The notes below the pieces were generated by a model that saw only the letters and a list, made by a program, of their open reading frames with translations, had not been told where the DNA came from and made no database searches. A stretch of DNA of 64,000 nt, taken from assembly GCA_037974335.1 (NCBI GenBank), contig CM075736.1:601684-665683 (forward strand). The letters run 5' to 3'. Below are positions 32,894 to 44,774 of this stretch, piece after piece (the stretch's first letter is position 1; every line of letters begins with the position of its first letter). The position numbers and the translations under genes are program-made. The DNA comes from Prionace glauca. Its lineage: Eukaryota > Chordata > Chondrichthyes > Carcharhiniformes > Carcharhinidae.

Positions 32894-33118
32894 TGGGGCA
32901 GCACTGTGGCACAGTGTCTGTGTAGGTTTCCTCTGGGTTTCCTCCCACAGCCCAAAGATGTGCAGATGGATTGGCCATGCTAAATTGCCCCTTCACGTCA
33001 GGGGAATTAGCAGGGTAATTGCGTGGGGTTACGGGGATAGGACCTAGGTGACATTACTGTGGGTGCAGGCTTGGTGGGCTAAATGTGCTCCTTCTGCACT
33101 GTAGGGACTCTATGATTC
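32894..33118 (+). mobile_element. tSINE with internal deletion
   Basis: The head 'ggggcagcactgtggcacag' joins directly to 'tttcctctgggtttcctccc', so the region around box B is deleted. The tail ends in 'ctctatgattctgg'. Confidence 0.75.
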
Positions 33119-33299
33119 TGGCCATTTCCGAGGATGCAATAGTGCTAATAGTTGCACCTTCACGCAAGAAGCATGTTCCCAATTTATCTATTCCTGCATC
33201 TAATGCAGGCAACCAGAAATAGCTCCTCGCTATCTCCTTCATTCTCAATTCCATAATGGCTCTTGTGTAACTGTTTCAACACACTCTCAATGGGGTCTG

Positions 33300-34305
33300 A
33301 GTAATTACTCTCAGCCCCCAAAAGAGACAACCTACACAAACAGATAACTCAAGTCTTTGAATGGAATACAATTTCCACTCAAGGAGTAACGAGGTTACTT
33401 CTGAGGCTTTACCTCGAAGCACTCAGGGTGTACTTCCTCACATGTCCTGAAATGATAGGAGTATTATCTATCTATTCAAAGTAGAGGATGTTTTTGCTTG
33501 AACTACTTGTTGACAAACTAGTTTGCAAGGATAGCCAGGAAAGCATACCTACATCACCATGAAGGTTGGATTGACAATACTTGACAGCATATATATGTGC
33601 TGACAACAACGATGCACATCTCTGCATTCTGCTCATCGCCAGTGATGGAATCCCTGTACTTGGTCCAAAAGTTCCAGTGTGGATGATAGTCCGACAATAA
33701 TGTGAATTTACTTCAGTACAGGAATTGGCAGAACATTTTTATCCAAAGGTAATTCTTCAACTATACTGAGATATCCTTCATACTTCCCAATTCACCATTG
33801 AATCAACAACTTTATTCATAAGCAGCCCTGAGAACCTTGCTGCTAGCAATTCCCATTGATAAGAACTTGCTCATGGTGAGGTTTTATTGTTCCCTGAGAA
33901 TGTGGTTCTGTCAGAAATGACCCATACTATCAGGCCTTGCAGCAACTTGCTCTTGGCAAAAATGCACAATCACTTCAAAACAAAAAATGTTCATGAATTT
34001 AAAATATCAAAATACTTGTTTGAATCATAATCACTTACTGCATTCATGTGTGTAAACTATTTTCTTGTTAGCTTACAAGTTTGATTTAGTTATTTAACAC
34101 AATGCTGGTAGTTCAATGTCTTCAATACCTAATAGTTTAAAATCTTCTCTCACCTGCTAGAATATTTTCTTTCCCCAACAGGACTGAGTGGCTTCCTTCT
34201 GCACTGATATGTCAAAGTATTTTACATTCTTTATATACAAGGATAATATAGGTTCACTAGTTTAATTTCTGTGTTGCGAGGGTTGTCCTATGAGGCTAGA
34301 TTGGA
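33300..34305. other. No recognised gene
   Basis: No clear open frame or repeat. It may be upstream parts of the Ty3/Gypsy fossil, degraded past recognition. Confidence 0.35.
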
Positions 34306-34890
34306 TAAGAACATAAGAAATAGGAGCAGGAGTAGGCCATCTAGCCCTTCGAGCCTGCCCCACCATTCAATAAGATCATGGCTGATCTGTCACTGCTCAG
34401 TTCCACTTTCCCGCCCTCTCCCCATAATCCTTAATCCCCTCCCTTATCAAAAACCCATCAACCCGCGTCTTAAAAATATTTAGCGAGGCTGCCTCCACCA
34501 CTTCAACGGGCAGAGAATTCCAGAGATTCACCACCCTTTGAGTGAAGAAGTTCCTCCTCAACTCCGTTCTAAACTGCCCCCCTTTTATCTTGAGGCTGTG
34601 CCCCCTAGTCCTACTGTCCTTTCTGAGCGGGAAGAGTCTCTCCACCTCTATCCTATCCATCCCATTCATCATCTTATACGTCTCAATGAGATCTCCCCTC
34701 ATTCTTCTAAACTCTAATGAGTACAAGCCCAGTTTATTCAGCCTCTCCTCATAGCTCAACCCCCTCAACTCCGGTATCAGCCTAGTAAACCTCCTCTGCA
34801 CTCCCTCCAAGGCCAAAATATCTGCGCAGGTGCGGCGCCCAAAACTGCACACAGTACTCCAGCTGCGGCCTCACCAATGCCCTATATTCT
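34306..34890 (-). mobile_element. CR1-A LINE 3' part
   Basis: The minus-strand frame 34397-34852 encodes '[20 protein letters not shown]' through 'RRNFFTQRVVNLWNSLPVEV' to 'DYGERAGKWN'. A small deletion at 34820 ('atatctgcgcagg') removes bases compared with other copies and breaks the upstream frame. The tail is one TTCTTATG unit. Confidence 0.87.
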
Positions 34891-35034
34891 TCAAACCAAT
34901 TCTCTAAGCAGGCTTCTTGACAAAAGGCATGTACTAATCAATTTTCTACAATGCTGCCTATGGTCAAACAATATTTATAGGAGGAGCGAGATTGCAAGAC
35001 AGATAATAACTTACCAAAGATCCTTAGGCAGCAC

Positions 35035-35340
35035 CTTCCAAACTCACAACCACTTCCATCAGGACAATGGCAACAGATACATTGAAAAACCACCATCATC
35101 TGCAAGTTTCCCTTCAAGTCGCTCACCATCCTGACTTGGAAATATATCACTGTTCCTTTGCAGGGGCTGGGTCAAAATCCTGGAATTCCCTGCTTAATGT
35201 CAGTGTGGGTCAATCCACAACACATGGACTGCAGCGTTTCAAGAAGGCAGCTCACCATCACCTTATCAAGGAAAGCTGGACAGGCAATAAAAAGCAGCAA
35301 TGTCCATGTCCCATGACTGAATTTTTTAAAAAATTGGACA
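35035..35340 (+). mobile_element. HER1-like LINE C-terminal fragment
   Basis: The + strand has 'cgctcaccatcctgacttgg', 'ctgggtcaaaatcctggaat' and a 3' part 'gacaggcaataaaaagcagc' ... 'catgtcccatgactgaat', the end shared with HE1-like SINEs. The coding piece resembles 'HHPDLEIYHCSFAGAGSKSW' followed by N-S-L-L-N. Confidence 0.65.
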
Positions 35341-35547
35341 ATGGCACCAGTTGCCATTTTAAAGTTATTCAGAATGCATATATTTTCATATAATTACTAG
35401 AGTTAAGTAACAAAAAAGTCTTTGATTTGGGAAATGGATAAGTGCAATTAGATGGTGTACGTAAGTTTCTCTCAATACAATCCAAGTAGCTGAGAAATGC
35501 AAAAATGACATGCAAATGCCAACACCACAATCAAAAGGATGAAGTTT

Positions 35548-35770
35548 GCACATTTTTTTTCCCTGTTTGTAGGAGTTTCCTCCAGGTGCTCCAATTTCCT
35601 TCCACAGTCCAAAGATGTGCAAGTTAGGTGGATTGATCATGCTAAACTGCCCCTTTGGGAGATGAGCAGGGCAAATACATGGGGTTACAGGGATAGGATC
35701 CGGGTGGGATTGTTGTCAGTGCAGACTCAGTGGGTCCAATGATCTCTTCTTGCACTGTCGGGATTCTAAG
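35548..35770 (+). mobile_element. tSINE, head missing
   Basis: Body 'tttccttccacagtccaaag', 'atgggg'-type block and tail 'agtgggtccaatgatctctt' with 'gggattcta'. Diverged copy. Confidence 0.7.
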
Positions 35771-36559
35771 CGACGGTGAATTTATAGATATTTTCCACTA
35801 TAAATGGGAAAAATGTCAGGGAGCACATGTGTACACAAGAATTTTAATAAACTATACAGATTTTTCTGATGTTTTGATCCTAAATTATTTGTACATACAT
35901 GTTATGAAGATACAGTTAAGGCTTATTTAAATTTCTATTTCACACGAATACTACTTTGTTGCAGATAGGAAAAAATATATACTTTTTACACAAATTATGA
36001 GTAGCTCAGCGAAGACTCAATTGTCTGAGACATTTCCCAAAAAAATTATGTTTGTAAAGTTGAGGTTAACATAAATATTAAAGTGCCACAACTTAGTATA
36101 ACTAAATGAGCTATTATACTCCTTAGCACACTATTTACAGTTGAAAATACATGATCTACATTACAGATTAATGTACAATATACATTATATAATTTTTTTA
36201 AACAGTAGTCACGAAAGCACTTGAACAATTCAGTGGGTACATTCTATATTAAAGTACAAAAATAAAACTTGTAAATCTCAGGATATAAAAATCAGACTGC
36301 AGGCTTTCCTTGCATTAGCAAATAGGATATATATGCAGTCCTTCATTTGCATTTGTGTTAATGATAATGAAGGGGCCCGGGACTGAAATTTTTGGCTCTG
36401 CCTCTGCCACCGCCAAGAGCATTTCACTCCAGTGGGGATCACTATAGGTCCTCACTTGCGGGGAATTGGTGGTCCGACTTCACTGGAGTGAAGTGGGGGG
36501 GCAATCGGGGCTCCCCCCAGATGGTCAGGTTGCGATTCTGAGATTTTAAAATGGAATAG
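35771..36559. other. No recognised gene
   Basis: AT-rich to 36360, then a GC-richer part with 'ttcactccagtggggatcac' and its near-inverse 'cttcactggagtgaagtgg', a small imperfect inverted repeat. No coding signal. Confidence 0.35.
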
Positions 36560-36622
36560 GGTCCCAACCTCAGGATAAGGGCCTGTATGGACCAAGATGG
36601 GGAGAAATTTCTTCATTCAGAG

Positions 36623-37534
36623 TGTGATAGTGTACAAATGAAGCAGTGGCATGATGGGAAAAATGGTCAAGTAATTGGTACAAAATAAAAGGAGAGCTGA
36701 CCAAGCTATTCCAAATTGCCAGATTTAGGGCGGCACGGTAGCACAGTGGTTAGCACTGCTGCTTCACAGCTCCAGGGTCCTGGGTTCGATTCCCGGCTCG
36801 GGTCACTGCCTGTGTGGAGTTTGCACATTCTCCTCGTGTCTGTGTGGGTTTGCTCCGGTTTCCTCCCACAGTCCAAAGATGTGCGGGTTAGGTTCATTGG
36901 CTATGCTAAAATTGCCCCTTAGTGTCCTGGGATGTGTAGGTTAGAGGGATTAGCAGGTAAATGTGTAGGGATATGGGGATAGGGTCTGGGTGGGATTGTG
37001 TTCGGTGCAGACTCGATGGGCCGAAGGGCCTGTTTCTGCACTGTAGGGTTCTATGCTGGGTTCCCTGTAAAACTGACTCTGAATAACCTAAGACATGAGG
37101 AACATCAGAGAAAGTCAAGTCAATGATGACTCCACATAACTTAGGGTTGGATGAGTGAGGCGAGATAAGGTTAGAAATGACAAAGTCATCAGCCTTCTTC
37201 TATTCTACCAAAAGGATAAGATAATGATATTACTGATGAGACAAAGAGGTCTCAGAGGTCACTGGATCCTAATACAATTGATGATGTATTACTGCTTGTA
37301 TTACTAATTGAACATATACACTGATAAGACAAAGGTATAACTATGGAACTGATTCTTGTAGCGGTGCAGTCTTGGTATAGAATTGGCAGTTTGTAGGGAC
37401 TGCTCTCTGTTTCCAAGACTCTGCCAAATACTGCATGCAGTTTTGTGATAATAAAAGCTAGTTGTTTTTGCAAAACAAACTTTGTTTAGTTTTACTATCA
37501 CAGCTCGGAAAACAAGAAATTCTCCACTACAACA
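36623..37534 (+). repeat. 5' LTR of the retroviral fossil, containing a tSINE
   Basis: Begins TGTGATAG and ends ACAACA. It is 912 bp against 576 bp for the 3' LTR; the difference is the tSINE at 36727-37047. Confidence 0.88.
36727..37047 (+). mobile_element. tSINE, full length, inside the LTR
   Basis: The best-preserved copy in the window. Box A-like 'tagcacagtggttagcactg' and box B 'gggttcgattcc' are intact, the body has 'ctccggtttcctcccacagt', and the tail is 'gactcgatgggccgaagggc' to 'agggttctatg'. It postdates the retroviral insertion because the 3' LTR lacks it. Confidence 0.92.
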
Positions 37535-37536
37535 TT

Positions 37537-37552
37537 TGGCGCTGCGAGCAGA
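37537..37552 (+). promoter_or_regulatory. Probable primer-binding site (tRNA-Ser-like)
   Basis: TGGCGCTGCGAGCAGA, two bases after the 5' LTR. Its reverse complement ends in the CAGCGCCA expected of some tRNA-Ser 3' ends (recalled, not searched). Confidence 0.55.
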
Positions 37553-38079
37553 AACCAATATCCTGGGTGAATTCTGTGAGGGACTGAAGCAGCAATCGAG
37601 CCACGACCCAGAGGGAGGAGATGGACGCCGGCACAGGGTAAGATTTTCCCTGGTCTCTCTCTCGGATCGGTGCTGCGACCCCTCATCCCTTATGGAGGAC
37701 ACTGACAGGTGACGGTGTTCGAACCTAAATTATACTCTGCATAGTGGTTTGGGCCAGGGACCCCTTGATCTTGTGTGGACCCGGATCAGGGTTGTACAGG
37801 CTTAGTTAGGGTGAGGGACCCTGTGATTTGATTCTGGTACTACTTTGGGTCAGGGACCCTGCAATTTGATTTCAGTACCAGGAATTTTTATTGCCGTTTT
37901 TGCCAGGGGCACGGTATACTGACGTTATGGGACAGACTTTGGACAAGACACAGGTGTTATATCTGGGACATGACTATATGACTATTTGGGGGAGAAGGGG
38001 AATTTGTCACAACAGGAGGCACTCGAATCAAACATGGTCAGATTTATTAGAGCTCAGTGAGCTCCCGTCACTAAAGGGT

Positions 38080-39540
38080 TAAAAAGAATCAAGCAGGCTG
38101 ACCCTGTTTGGTACGCAGAGAGAGAGAGAGAGGGCGTAATTGTGCAATCGAGAGTCTCATGTGGTTTAATAGGCCAATCAAAGTGAATTGCTTCAAGTTT
38201 AATAAATTACGTAGGGATCGGACAGAGATTTGAGTTCTGCCACTTAGGAAAGGCGGCATTCCATTACATCTGAAAAGTTATAAGGAGAGTTAACCATTTA
38301 GGCACACAGTAGATTTGATTTTGTACTTGCCTGTGTTGGTTACAAAGGCATAATAATGAAGGCATAGAAATAATTAATCATGTACATTGCTGCACATTAG
38401 AATGCTTTCAGTATTTCTTTGTGCATCCATGCTCCAAGTGATAAGATCCAGTTGTGTGCCCTTGTAAAATGTTTTGTTTTACTCTGCCGGAATTGTAAGA
38501 ACGTGCGAGGGTCTTAATTTAGTAGGGATATTGAAAGGTGATAAAAAATCTTATTTTGGATTAACTGACAATGAAAGAATTATTCCTAAGTGTTTGAAGA
38601 GTCCATTTGAGTGAACTTATTCCCCCTGCCCTTCTGCTGCAACAAGCAGAAAATTAACCCATTCTGTCCCAGTCAGGATGGATCTTGGTGTTATTAGACT
38701 TGCAGTAATTTTAGGACATAAAGTCAAAACAAACTAACAGAAAAGGGAGTTACATAAAGTAGAATAGGTGTGTATTTAAAATGTGTCCAATTAGTAAATC
38801 AAACACAAACTTGGAGTAGAACTGATCACAAAGCACACCTTGTTGTGATCTTATATGTTTAGCTTTTATGTTTCACTGTGTTTGTGTGGTCTGGTCGTTT
38901 GTCTTTTGTGAAATATTTATGGTGGGGAATAAATGCAGTTCAGTTTAACTTCAAAGGGGCTGAGAAATTGTTAAAACTATTAAAGTATAAGATTTTTTGA
39001 ATTTACTTCTGTTTTGAGTTTAATTACAGTTTGGAAGAAAGACGAATGAAGACGACTTCATACCCGAATTCATGTTGGAAGCTTCCATTTGTGTGTTTAA
39101 TAAATTGCTTGCGTGGATATTTCCTTAATATTTGCTTTAATGTTCTTCCCCTAATTGTGATTTTACAACAGTGGGTTTGATACAGAGTTTAAATAAAAAT
39201 TGGAATGTAAATTGAAGTTTAAGAAATGATGTAGACCTTGGAGGGAACCACACACTCTTTCCTTTGTCTTGAAGTAGAAATTATGCGAGTTAATTGAGAA
39301 GTTAAGAGAATAAGTAACTTTGTGAAAAGAGTCGACTAGGCACCACAAACAAACGTTATTAATGAATTGGAGGGATAATGCATGTAGAAGAGGGATTGAG
39401 GTATGTGTAGATGGTAAGTCGAAGGATTGGGAAACTTTGAAATTGGAATGTGAGCTTTGGGAAAGGAAACATGATGAGATGAAAAGACAGGTAAAGGGCA
39501 TGAAGCCACTGGCGGATAGGTAGGTTGGACTAGCCCATCA
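38080..39540 (+). other. Non-coding interior of the retroviral fossil
   Basis: AT-rich; no gag or RT frame is readable. 38850-39290 is homologous to 8680-10480, which leads to another LTR, so this may be an insertion of, or ancestry shared with, that element. Confidence 0.4.
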
Positions 39541-42000
39541 GGTTAAACAAAAGGAGGATCCTCCCAGTTCACCCTGGCATGCTGCTGTTTCTCTATTCAG
39601 GCAATACGGAGGGAGGAGTTGGCCCGAGACCCTCCCTTTCTTTGGGTTAAAAATCTCCTTGACGCTGTTTAGCTTCCTTGTCAATTGGCTGTTACTAAAA
39701 GCATTGCACATACAAAGGGGGACACTCCAGTGCAATTACAGAATGCCCGTGCTGATTCAGCTGCCAAGGCGGCAGCCGAAACTGCCCGTGATTGTTCCCG
39801 CTGGGGGTAATCAGGCTCTAAATTGGGTTCCTGCATTAGAGATAACTGAGGTTCAACATTTACAGAGGGATGCCTCTGATTCTGAGCGCACACTATGGAA
39901 GTCAATGGGGTGTTCGTAGTCCTTGGCACGGGACCTCTGGCTTACTCCAGTTGGTCAAGTTTGTATTCTGGATTCTTTATTACCAGTACTTGGACTATTT
40001 GCATTCTTGTACCCATCTTGGCAAGGATGGAATGGGACAGCTACTTCTAAAAACTTGGCGGCACCCAGAATTGAATACAGCAGCGCAAATACGGCTGAAT
40101 CGATGCCTCTTTCGCATGAAAAATAATAGGGTAAAGGTATTAAATGCCCTCTTGGAAACACTTCCTTGGCAGATGATTTTATTGAATTACTGAAAGCACA
40201 ATGGAATAAATATTGCCTAGTAGTAATCGATGTGTTTAGTAAATGGATTGAAGCCTTCCCCACCAGGAATTGTACTGCACATACGGTGGTGAAATTGTGG
40301 TTGACAGGAGTTATTCCCCATTTTGGGGTATCCAAAATGGTGAGCTCATATAACGGACCACATTTTGTGGCCCGGATCAATACTGAATTGTGCGATGCAC
40401 TCTTAATTAAAGAACAACTGCACTGCGCGTATCACCTGCAGGCAGCAGGGATTGTGGAAAGGGGTAATGGGACTTTAAAAGAGAAATTATCTAAATTGAC
40501 TGAAGAAACTGGATTAAATTGGTTGAAGGTATTGCCCTTGGCACTGTTTCACGTGAGTGACTCCCCATTCGCGGACCGGACTGTCAGCTGCAGAGAGTGT
40601 CTACGGTCAACAATGAGGACAGCCTGCTATGCCCAAGAAAAACCCCTAGAGGCAGTAGACCTCCATGTGATGGGGGCAAAACAGATGCAGAATTACTTGA
40701 AGAAATTAACCCTTTCTCTGAAATTTCTCCACTCACAGATGAAACAAGCACATCTCCTAGAAACAGCAGGGACAACCACCTCTCAATACCCCATGATCGA
40801 ACCCGGAGATTACAAATTGGTAAAGAGCTGGGATAGAAAGAAACTAGGACAATGCGGGAGCAGACTTTTTCAACTACTACTGACCACATCAACTTCCATC
40901 AAGCTTGAAGGACATTCAAGTCGGGTTCATCTTTCCGATTGTAAGAAAATTGTCTCAAACCCAGATGCGAACACAGGATGAAGATTTTCATCATATTTTT
41001 CGGATTTTGTGGACTATTTGGACTTAATGGACATGTGGTAGTAAAAAAAACGAGTTACCCAAAGACTGCATGCTAATACTTATTTACATATGTCATGTAT
41101 TTATGCTGAAAGAAAGAATGTTAGTAATTTTTGGGTTTGCACCCACATCCCCATCCACTCAAAAGAAGGAATACCTCTCCAATCCCTCCCATTCCACTTA
41201 GCCGAAACTGCGGAGTGGATTTTACATCAAAACCAAACAGGAATTGGCAGAGATATGATAAAGTGGGAATCGGCTGGCTACAAAATGAGTAGGTTTTCAA
41301 CCTGGTACCAGCCTGCATATAATCATGCCTTTTCTCCACCCTCACTTATCATCCCCTCAAGTGATGTGCAAGGTTCCCTATGTTTTAGTAAATCAGGGAA
41401 AGGAAAGTTGATGGGGCAAAGTAGATGCAACCTTACGGCTAAGTGGCAAGGACCAGTAGCAAACCTATCTACCAAGTGTATGTTTATTCGCGATTGGTCC
41501 AAAGTATGGAATATAACCTCCAATAGCTCATGGGCACATAACATCCCCAACGCCCTGGATGACTTTGGCTGATAATTTTACAGGAAAAACTGGCAAACAT
41601 AACAGCGGCAGAAGCCAGGACAATTGGACAGGCACTGGCCGAGGTCTCAGCTGAGCTGGTGGCTGTCCAGATCATGGCATTACAAAACCGAATGGCTTTG
41701 GACTATCTATTAGCCTTGCAGGGAGGGAGGTGTGCAATTGTATTTCAGGTATCCCAGATAACTCTGAAAATATCACCAACCTGGCTGGCTACATCAAGAG
41801 ACAGGCAGATCAGCTTCAGGAGGTTGGCCAGGAATTTCTTGATAACAACCCACCAGGTTGGTTAGGATGGTTGGGTCATGGATTAATTGATTGGACTAAG
41901 GCTTTTACTTTGCTACCATTACTGTTACTTGGGATAGGATTGTTTGTTTGCTTGTGTTGATGCATTATTAATCGAGTCATGATATGAGAAAAGGAGGGAA

Positions 42001-42576
42001 TGTGATAGTGTATGAATGAAGAAGTGGCAATGATGGGGAAAAATGGTCAAGTAATTGGTACAAAATAAAAGGAGAGCTGACCAAGCTATTCCAAATTGCC
42101 AGACCCCTGTAAAACTGACTCTGAATAACTTAAGACATGACAAATATCAAAGAAGGTCAAGTCAATGATGACTCCACATAACTTAGGGCTGGATGAGTGA
42201 GGCGAGATAAGGTTAGAAATGACAAAGTCATCAGCCTTCTTCTATTCTACCAAAAGGATAAGATAATGATATTATTGATGAGACAAAGAGGTCTCAGAGG
42301 TCACTGGATCCTAATACAATTGATGATGTATTACTGCTTGTATTACTAATTGAGCATATACACTGATAAGACAAAGGTATAACTATGGAACTGATTCTTG
42401 TAGCGGTGCAGTCTTGGTATAGAATTGGCAGTTTGTAGGGACTGCTCTCTGTTTCCAAGACTCTGCCAAATACTGCATGCAGTTTTGTGATAATAAAAGC
42501 TAGTTGTTTTTGCAAAACAAACTTTGTTTAGTTTTACTATCACAGCTCGGAAAACAAGAAATTCTCCACTACAACA
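42001..42576 (+). repeat. 3' LTR of the retroviral fossil
   Basis: 576 bp, TG...CA ends, preceded by AAAAGGAGGGAA. An AATAAA-like 'aataaaag' lies near 42492. It matches the 5' LTR except for about ten substitutions and the tSINE. Confidence 0.9.
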
Positions 42577-42659
42577 CAGAGGATTGCAAATCTCTGGAAT
42601 TCTCTACCCCAGAGAGCTGTGGATGCTCCATGACTGAGTATATTCAAGACTGCAATGGA

Positions 42660-44050
42660 TAGATTTTATGACACCTGGGGAATTTCCTCCCTAACAATAC
42701 CATTAGGGAGAGAATTCCAGGATTTTGACCCATCAGCTGCGAATGAATGGTAATACATTTCCAAGTCAGGGCAGTGAGTGGTTTGGAGGGAAACTTGCAG
42801 GTGGTGATGTTCCCATGTATCTGCTGCACTTGTCCTTCTAGATGGGAGTTGTAGTAGATTTGGGAAGTGCAGTCTAAGGAACTTTGGTGAATTTCTGCAG
42901 TGCATCTTATAAATAATTCATGATACTGAGTGTCGGTGATGGAGGGACTGGATGTGGTGCCGAACATGTGGGCTGCTTTGTCCTGGATGGTATTGAGCTT
43001 TGAGCGTTGTTGGAGCTGCACCCATCAGGGCAAGTGGGGAGTATTCCATCACACTCCTGACTTGTGGACAGGCTTTGGGGAGTCAGGTGATGAGTTACTT
43101 GCCACAGTATTCCAAGCCTCTAACAAAGAACAAAGAACAATCCAGCACGGGAAACAGGCCCTTCGGCCCAACGAGCCCGCGCCGCCACATCACCCTGCAC
43201 CTATTCTAACCTTGTGGCCACAATGTTTATGTGATGAGTCCAATTGCATTTCTGATCAATGGTAATCCCAAGGATGTTGACAGTGGAGGATTCAGTGATG
43301 GGTAACACCATTGAATGCTAAGGGGCAGGGTTAGTGTGACATTTAGTGGAGATGGTCATTGCCTGGCATTTGTGAAGCACAAAAGTTACTTGCCACTTGT
43401 CAGCCCAAGTTTGGCTACTGTCCAGATCTTGTTGCTTTTGAACATGGACTGCATCAGTATCTAGGAGTTGCGAATGGTGCTGAACATTGATTGCACATTC
43501 CCACTTCTGACTTTATGACAGAGGTATGGTTATTGATGAAATAGCTGAAGATGGTTGGGCCGAGGACACTACCCCTGAGGATCTCCTGCAGAGATATCTT
43601 GAAACTAAAGATGGCTGACCCCCCCACCCCCCCCAACAACCGAAACCATCTTTTTATGTGCCAGATTTGAGTCCAATGGTGAGTTTGCCTCTTGATACTT
43701 AGTGATACTTTTGCAAGGGCTCCTTCATGCCACACTTAGTTGAATGCAGCTTTGCTATCAAGGGCTTGCACTCTCATCACACCTCTGGAATTCAGCTCTT
43801 TCAAATAGGTTTGAACCAAGGCTGGAATGAAGTCAGGAGCTGAGTGACCCTGGCAAAACTCAAGCTGGTCACCACTGAGCAGGTCATTGCTGGGCATGCC
43901 CTACTTGATAGCATTGTCAACAACTTCTTCATCACTTTACTGATGAAGCGGTGATTGGCCAGGTTGGAACCCATGAAGCAGAGATGAAGATCAATTATCA
44001 TTTGATTCAATGGACTTGGAGGCATGAGAGGCTGAATGGCCAATCATCTT
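42660..44050 (-). mobile_element. HER1-like LINE relic
   Basis: The minus strand encodes, in broken frames, 'LRGSVLGPTIFSYFINNHTS' (RT block), 'LNTIQDKAAHMFGTTSSPSI', 'HCRNSPKFL' and 'SKSWNSLPNGIVREEIP'. The order 5' to 3' on the minus strand is RT, then C-terminus. A CR1-C tail is inserted at 43126-43215. Its terminus is shared with HE1-like SINEs, the known relation of HER1 and HE1. The clade name is from memory. Confidence 0.65.
43126..43215 (-). mobile_element. CR1-C LINE tail only
   Basis: About 90 bp of the 3' end ('gttgggccgaagggcctgtt', TTCTTTG repeats), matching 22805-22890 and 57935-58016. A strongly 5'-truncated insertion. Confidence 0.8.
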
Positions 44051-44317
44051 CCTGTTAAAGTTCATCAAACAATTGAAAAGTTGCCAAATGTTGTTTTTGT
44101 TTTCAGTCAATGCATATTGTAGAAATGGCAAATATGTTGGAAGAATTTATGCATGAGACTCCTAAATAAGAACCCTTTGTCTGGAAGCTGATCTTTCCTG
44201 AAATTCTGCGCACAATCTTCTGAGCAGCAAAGCGGAATATAATTGCTCATCCCAATCCCGAGCTCAAACTTTCCATTAGGAATCACTTGATAACTGCAAT
44301 ACTGGACTGATCCAAGC

Positions 44318-44468
44318 TCAGTGCAGTGCTGGACAATACTGTTCTCTAGCTGCTCCATTTTGATGCTGAGGTGCTGTTGTCAGAAAGCCCTGTGCTTCAC
44401 CTGAACTGGTCATCTCTCTCAAAGGGTCACCATTTTGATTGCTGAGGCTGTTATTGCGAGCAAAATAC
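44318..44468 (-). CDS. Cytoplasmic-tail exon of the minus-strand receptor gene
   Basis: The acceptor 'ttttcctttctcccag' precedes 44468. The first base completes the phase-2 codon TG|G (Trp) from the transmembrane exon. The frame is open for 49 codons to TGA at 44318-44320: 'YFARNNSLSNQNGDPLREMT', then 'SSGEAQGFLTTAPQHQNGAA', then a C-terminus with one Tyr. Intron phase and position equal those of the + strand gene's tail exon at 6006, but this tail is about twice as long. No classic ITIM or ITAM. Confidence 0.75.
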
Positions 44469-44774
44469 CTGGGAGAAAGGAAAATTGCAGATTGAAGGTT
44501 ACATTAAAACAACAGGTTATTGAGCATTTCAGCCCTGCTGTGCTATTCAACATGATCCCACATCCTCCAGCCAAGCTCCACTTTCCACCCACTTTCTATA
44601 TCCTCCCCCCCATTCCCTTTGGTTGGAAAATCTCTCAGCCTAAATAAATGCAACAAAGAGTGTCCACAACTATTTAGCGTAGAGAATTCCAGAAATTCAC
44701 AAATCTCTGCATGAATAAATCTCTTATTTCAGTCCAAAATGATTTGTCCCTTATCCTGAGATGATATACACTAT

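Larger units (their letters stand above)
31040..33300 (-). mobile_element. Ty3/Gypsy LTR retrotransposon fossil (integrase region)
   Basis: Minus-strand pieces fit the end of a Ty3/Gypsy pol. At about 33170-33260, 'ARSYFWLPALDAGID' matches the integrase zinc-binding domain. At about 32390-32580, 'RFNFPEELVSDKGSKFISQE' matches the integrase core. At about 31130-31430 is the chromatin-proximal C-terminal region. No LTRs were found. The element is broken, with many lesions, and is interrupted by CR1-A (31516-32288) and two tSINEs. It is old. Confidence 0.7.
36623..42576 (+). mobile_element. Endogenous retrovirus fossil, gamma/epsilon-like
   Basis: Paired LTRs (36623-37534 and 42001-42576) are flanked by the 5-bp duplication CAGAG (36618-36622 and 42577-42581). 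In order: a primer-binding-like site at 37537-37552; a gag start 'MGQTLDKTQVL' near 37927, as in gammaretroviruses; a long stretch without readable gag or most of pol; an RNase H end near 39660-39830; integrase at about 40166-40981 ('VVIDVFSKWIEAFPTRNCTA'); an env region at about 41090-41960 with a hydrophobic anchor; and a polypurine tract at 41989-42000. It is broken: a large internal part is missing and the rest holds several lesions. By eye the LTRs differ at about 2%, so insertion is moderately recent. Confidence 0.85.
36560..42660 (+). mobile_element. Old CR1-like LINE relic that served as retroviral target
   Basis: 36560-36622 ('gggagaaatttcttcattc') and 42577-42660 ('gcaaatctctggaattctct', 'gagagctgtggatgctcc') form one contiguous CR1 C-terminal relic when the retroviral fossil is read as an insertion. 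The sense matches the CR1 block F-F-T-x-R-V-x-x-L-W-N-S-L. Confidence 0.6.

Noticed and set aside
36750-36800. Possible tRNA gene
   Set aside because: Boxes A and B belong to the tSINE head; no complete cloverleaf or acceptor stem is formed. The same applies to the heads at 18604, 19107, 20870 and 51893.
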